Position numbers and translations under genes: made by a program. DNA of 6,346 nucleotides from Oscillospiraceae bacterium (GTDB lineage Bacteria > Bacillota_A > Clostridia > Saccharofermentanales > Saccharofermentanaceae), in contig CADCPU010000338.1 of the NCBI GenBank assembly GCA_902803365.1, positions 1 through 6,346 of the forward strand, given 5' to 3'. Below the pieces are notes generated by a model that was not told the DNA's origin, did no database searches, and was given only the letters and a program-made list of their open reading frames with translations. Shown piece after piece: positions 4,702 through 6,346 of the stretch; positions within the stretch are counted from its first letter, which is position 1; the number at the start of each line of letters is the position of its first letter.

Positions 4702-4720
4702 TGAAACATAAAGATTCTTT

Positions 4721-4732
4721 ACATTTTATTGA
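4721..4732 (+). repeat. Direct repeat ACATTTTATTGA, copy 2
   Basis: An exact copy of the element at 4651-4662. It lies inside the expected leader of the small membrane protein gene, downstream of the transcription start, so a protein bound to both copies would bracket the promoter. Confidence 0.4.
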
Positions 4733-4766
4733 GTTTGATTAATTTGAAAACTGAAAGGAGAAGATC

Positions 4767-4904
4767 ATGTGGTGGCTATTCGCACCGACGTTGACGTTAA
4801 AAGACATATTGATCATATCGGGTCTGTTCTTGGTCATATTTTTAACGTTATTTACCATCGTAAGGCTTAACAAAAAAAGCGATGGCCCCAAAGACAAGAA
4901 GTGA
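4767..4904 (+). CDS. Small single-pass membrane protein (45 aa), unknown function
   Basis: The reading frame starts at an ATG with AAAGGAG (4754-4760) 6 bases upstream, and encodes M-W-W-L-F-A-P-T-L followed by one hydrophobic segment (about residues 13-33). The tail R-L-N-K-K-S-D-G-P-K-D-K-K is basic and hydrophilic. By the positive-inside rule the tail should be in the cytoplasm and the two tryptophans at or beyond the outer face. A dedicated promoter (4673-4701), a good ribosome binding site and a terminator 22 bases after the stop make it a complete one-gene transcription unit, which argues strongly that this short frame is real. I do not recognise a family. Possible roles include modulating a membrane enzyme or acting as a small stress protein, but nothing in the sequence decides this. 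A longer - strand frame across it has no supporting signals. Confidence 0.75.
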   Translation: MWWLFAPTLTLKDILIISGLFLVIFLTLFTIVRLNKKSDGPKDKK

Positions 4905-4926
4905 TCCTCTCTTAGAAAAAGAAACA

Positions 4927-4972
4927 AACAGTCGTTCTCATTTACCCTCCTCCACAAGAACGGCTGTTTTTT
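4927..4972 (+). terminator. Intrinsic terminator of the small membrane protein gene
   Basis: AACAGTCGTTCT pairs with AGAACGGCTGTT (12 base pairs, one T-G wobble), followed by a T-run to 4972. The loop is unusually long at 18 bases and contains CCCTCCTCC, complementary to strong Shine-Dalgarno sequences. Confidence 0.9.
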
Positions 4973-4973
4973 C

Positions 4974-5002
4974 TTGACCGAAAACGGAATAAAAAGTAAT
5001 AT
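4974..5002 (+). promoter_or_regulatory. Promoter of the PfkB-family kinase gene
   Basis: TTGACC (4974-4979, five of six) and TAATAT (4997-5002, four of six) are 17 bases apart. The -35 begins one base after the T-run of the preceding terminator, so the two units are packed back to back. Transcription would start near 5009, about 21 bases before the ATG. No obvious FruR-type operator is seen. Confidence 0.55.
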
Positions 5003-5029
5003 CAACTCAAAAAAACAGAGGCTTTTATA

Positions 5030-5947
5030 ATGATCTACACGCTTACTCTCAACCCTTCCCTGGACTACCATATAACACCAAACGGAAGGATACTCCCGCA
5101 AAAGACAAACAGGACCCAAAGCGAGTCGCTCTTTATAGGCGGCAAAGGTATAAACGTCTCGACTGTCTTAAAGGAGCTCGGTATCGATTCAGTCTGCCTC
5201 GGTTTTGTCGCAGGCACTGTCGGAGCCGCGATCGAAAAGGGCCTTCAAGACCGCCTTAAGACCGATTTTATACACCTTGAGAGCGGCGAGTCCCGCATCA
5301 ATGTTAAGATCCGCGAGGAAGCAGGGATAACCGAGATCAACGGCAGCGGCCCCGATATCAGTCCCGACAGCCTTGATAAGCTCTTTGATCGCCTCTCTGA
5401 GCTCTCCTCAGATGATATGGTGATCATCTCAGGTTCTGCACCGCAAAGCCTTAAAAACGACATTTACGGCCAAATAGCGGCATGTCTTGCGGATAAGGGC
5501 TGTTCCTTTGTCGTCGATGCCGCATCAAGCCTTCTTATGAACACACTCAAATACCATCCGGATGTCATCAAGCCCAATATCGAAGAGCTGTCGCAGCTAA
5601 GCGGCACGGATATCGACGCACTTGATGCTGACAAGATCTATATCGAAGCCAAAAAGCTTCAGGACCTGGGCGCAAAGGAAGTCATTGTCTCAGCGGGAAG
5701 CTTCGGGGCATACCTTGTCGACCGCTCGGGCGAACTTCATATCGTTACGTCTTACAAGGGAGATGTCATCAATACCGTGGGTGCGGGCGATTCGATGCTC
5801 GCGGGATTTATCGCGGGCAAGAAAAAGGGCCTTGCCTCAGACAAAGCCCTGGATATCGCCGTTGCCGCAGGATGCGCCTGCGCGTTCTGTGATGATCTGC
5901 CAAAAAGAGAAGATATCGTAAAGCTTCTCGGCAGCGATCCTTTTTAA
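5030..5947 (+). CDS. fruK: PfkB-family hexose-phosphate kinase (1-phosphofructokinase/tagatose-6-phosphate kinase type)
   Basis: The 305-residue product has the usual length of the FruK/LacC branch of the PfkB (ribokinase-like) family. It starts with M-I-Y-T-L-T-L-N-P-S-L-D-Y, typical of this branch. The first signature G-G-K-G-I-N-V-S (37-44) is followed by I-S-G-S-A-P (133-138), K-P-N-I-E-E-L (181-187) and the second signature N-T-V-G-A-G-D-S-M-L-A-G-F (248-260), in which Asp254 is the catalytic base. It would phosphorylate fructose 1-phosphate, or tagatose 6-phosphate, with ATP in the cytoplasm to give a bisphosphate for aldolase. FruK and LacC cannot be separated with confidence here. FruK is preferred only because it is more widespread. 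No fructose PTS gene or DeoR-type regulator is next to it, which is unusual for fruK. The ribosome binding site is weak (AGAGG, 5017-5021, 8 bases from the ATG). Confidence 0.85.
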   Translation: MIYTLTLNPSLDYHITPNGRILPQKTNRTQSESLFIGGKGINVSTVLKELGIDSVCLGFVAGTVGAAIEKGLQDRLKTDFIHLESGESRINVKIREEAGITEINGSGPDISPDSLDKLFDRLSELSSDDMVIISGSAPQSLKNDIYGQIAACLADKGCSFVVDAASSLLMNTLKYHPDVIKPNIEELSQLSGTDIDALDADKIYIEAKKLQDLGAKEVIVSAGSFGAYLVDRSGELHIVTSYKGDVINTVGAGDSMLAGFIAGKKKGLASDKALDIAVAAGCACAFCDDLPKREDIVKLLGSDPF

Positions 5948-5950
5948 TTC

Positions 5951-6346
5951 TCAGACAAAAGCCTCATACTCGGTTACGTTCAATACGGTCTCGCCGTCGA
6001 TCTGAAGAGCGACCGGCCTGTCGTATTCAACCTTGATGTGCTTGCCTTCTGTGATGACGGCATTTTTCGTGTACTTGACGTGACCACCCTTAAAGATCGC
6101 AGGGAACATCAAAAGAGTCTTAAGCTTACCTGCTCCGTAGAAGACGAGGTTTGACAGCTTCTTATCTTCAGAGAGCCTCTTCTGGCCCGGAGTAGGCATC
6201 ATACCGCCGCCAAAATATCTGCCGTTCATGGCAGGCGCGAGCCAGACCTTCTTATATTCTTTCCTGACGCCGTCTATCGTAACGACCGCATTGGTCGGCT
6301 TATATTTGTAGATAAGGCCCTTGATCGCGATCGTCGTGTAATTAAC
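5951..6346 (-). CDS. Diacylglycerol kinase/YegS-type lipid kinase, C-terminal part (5' end outside window)
   Basis: The frame is open from the right edge to a TGA at 5953-5951, so only the last 131 residues are seen. They show the C-terminal beta-sandwich of the DagK/YegS/BmrU lipid kinase family. N-G-R-Y-F-G-G-G-M-M-P-T-P (41-53) corresponds to the family N-x-x-Y-F-G-G-G-M-x-x-x-P, and A-L-Q-I-D-G-E (113-119) carries the Glu that serves as catalytic base in relatives such as DgkB. The enzyme would phosphorylate diacylglycerol or a related lipid at the inner membrane face. In relatives an acidic D-D-G-x-x-D segment follows the GGGM motif; here the matching stretch reads S-E-D-K-K-L-S-N, so the Gly and second Asp are missing. 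An ATG at 6229 is an internal methionine, not the start. It converges on the kinase gene at 5030-5947 with 3 bases between stops. Confidence 0.8.
   Translation of the reverse strand, partial: VNYTTIAIKGLIYKYKPTNAVVTIDGVRKEYKKVWLAPAMNGRYFGGGMMPTPGQKRLSEDKKLSNLVFYGAGKLKTLLMFPAIFKGGHVKYTKNAVITEGKHIKVEYDRPVALQIDGETVLNVTEYEAFV

Noticed and set aside
4739..5119. A 126-codon frame on the - strand across the small membrane protein gene and the kinase start
   Set aside because: It lacks a ribosome binding site and family resemblance. It also runs through a + strand terminator and promoter, so it is a chance frame.

Overview
The window looks like a chromosomal segment from a bacterium of the Bacillota (Firmicutes), most likely class Clostridia. 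The reasons are the dnaX-ybaB-recR cluster followed by an RqcP-type S4 protein and a DivIC/FtsB protein, purine-rich AGGAGG-type ribosome binding sites, sigma-A-like promoters, strong hairpin-plus-T-run terminators, and a small protein that resembles an uncharacterised clostridial family from memory. I cannot name a species. I see no insertion sequence, prophage gene, CRISPR array, tRNA or rRNA.

Left part (1-2274, all + strand): the 3' end of dnaX (clamp-loader tau subunit), ybaB (nucleoid-associated protein), recR (recombinational repair) and rqcP (ribosome-associated quality control) follow one another with almost no spacing and look like one operon. A separate promoter then drives a DivIC/FtsB-type division protein. 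In many spore-formers yabP and yabQ lie between rqcP and divIC; here they are absent.

Middle part (2275-4541): a small unknown gene on the - strand converges on divIC. Between it and the next + strand gene lies a dense 190-base intergenic region. It holds three TTTGCC repeats one helical turn apart, a possible promoter, a strong hairpin, two anti-Shine-Dalgarno-like repeats and a terminator, and together these look like an undescribed small RNA. Next comes a cytoplasmic zincin metalloprotease whose extended -10 promoter sits so close to its ATG that its mRNA is probably leaderless. After it, a well-expressed gene encodes a zinc ribbon, a serine-rich linker and an HD-like domain that has lost metal-binding residues. 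A strong terminator closes that gene.

Right part (4542-6346): a 45-residue single-pass membrane protein has its own strong promoter, ribosome binding site and terminator. A PfkB-family sugar-phosphate kinase of the 1-phosphofructokinase/tagatose-6-phosphate kinase type follows under its own promoter. It converges, with only 3 bases between, on the 3' end of a diacylglycerol kinase-like lipid kinase gene that runs off the right edge on the - strand.

The best candidates for new biology are the small-RNA-like locus with its phased repeats (2567-2709), the leaderless metalloprotease (2728-3552), the degenerate HD/zinc-ribbon protein (3717-4541), and the tiny membrane protein whose terminator loop is complementary to Shine-Dalgarno sequences (4767-4972).
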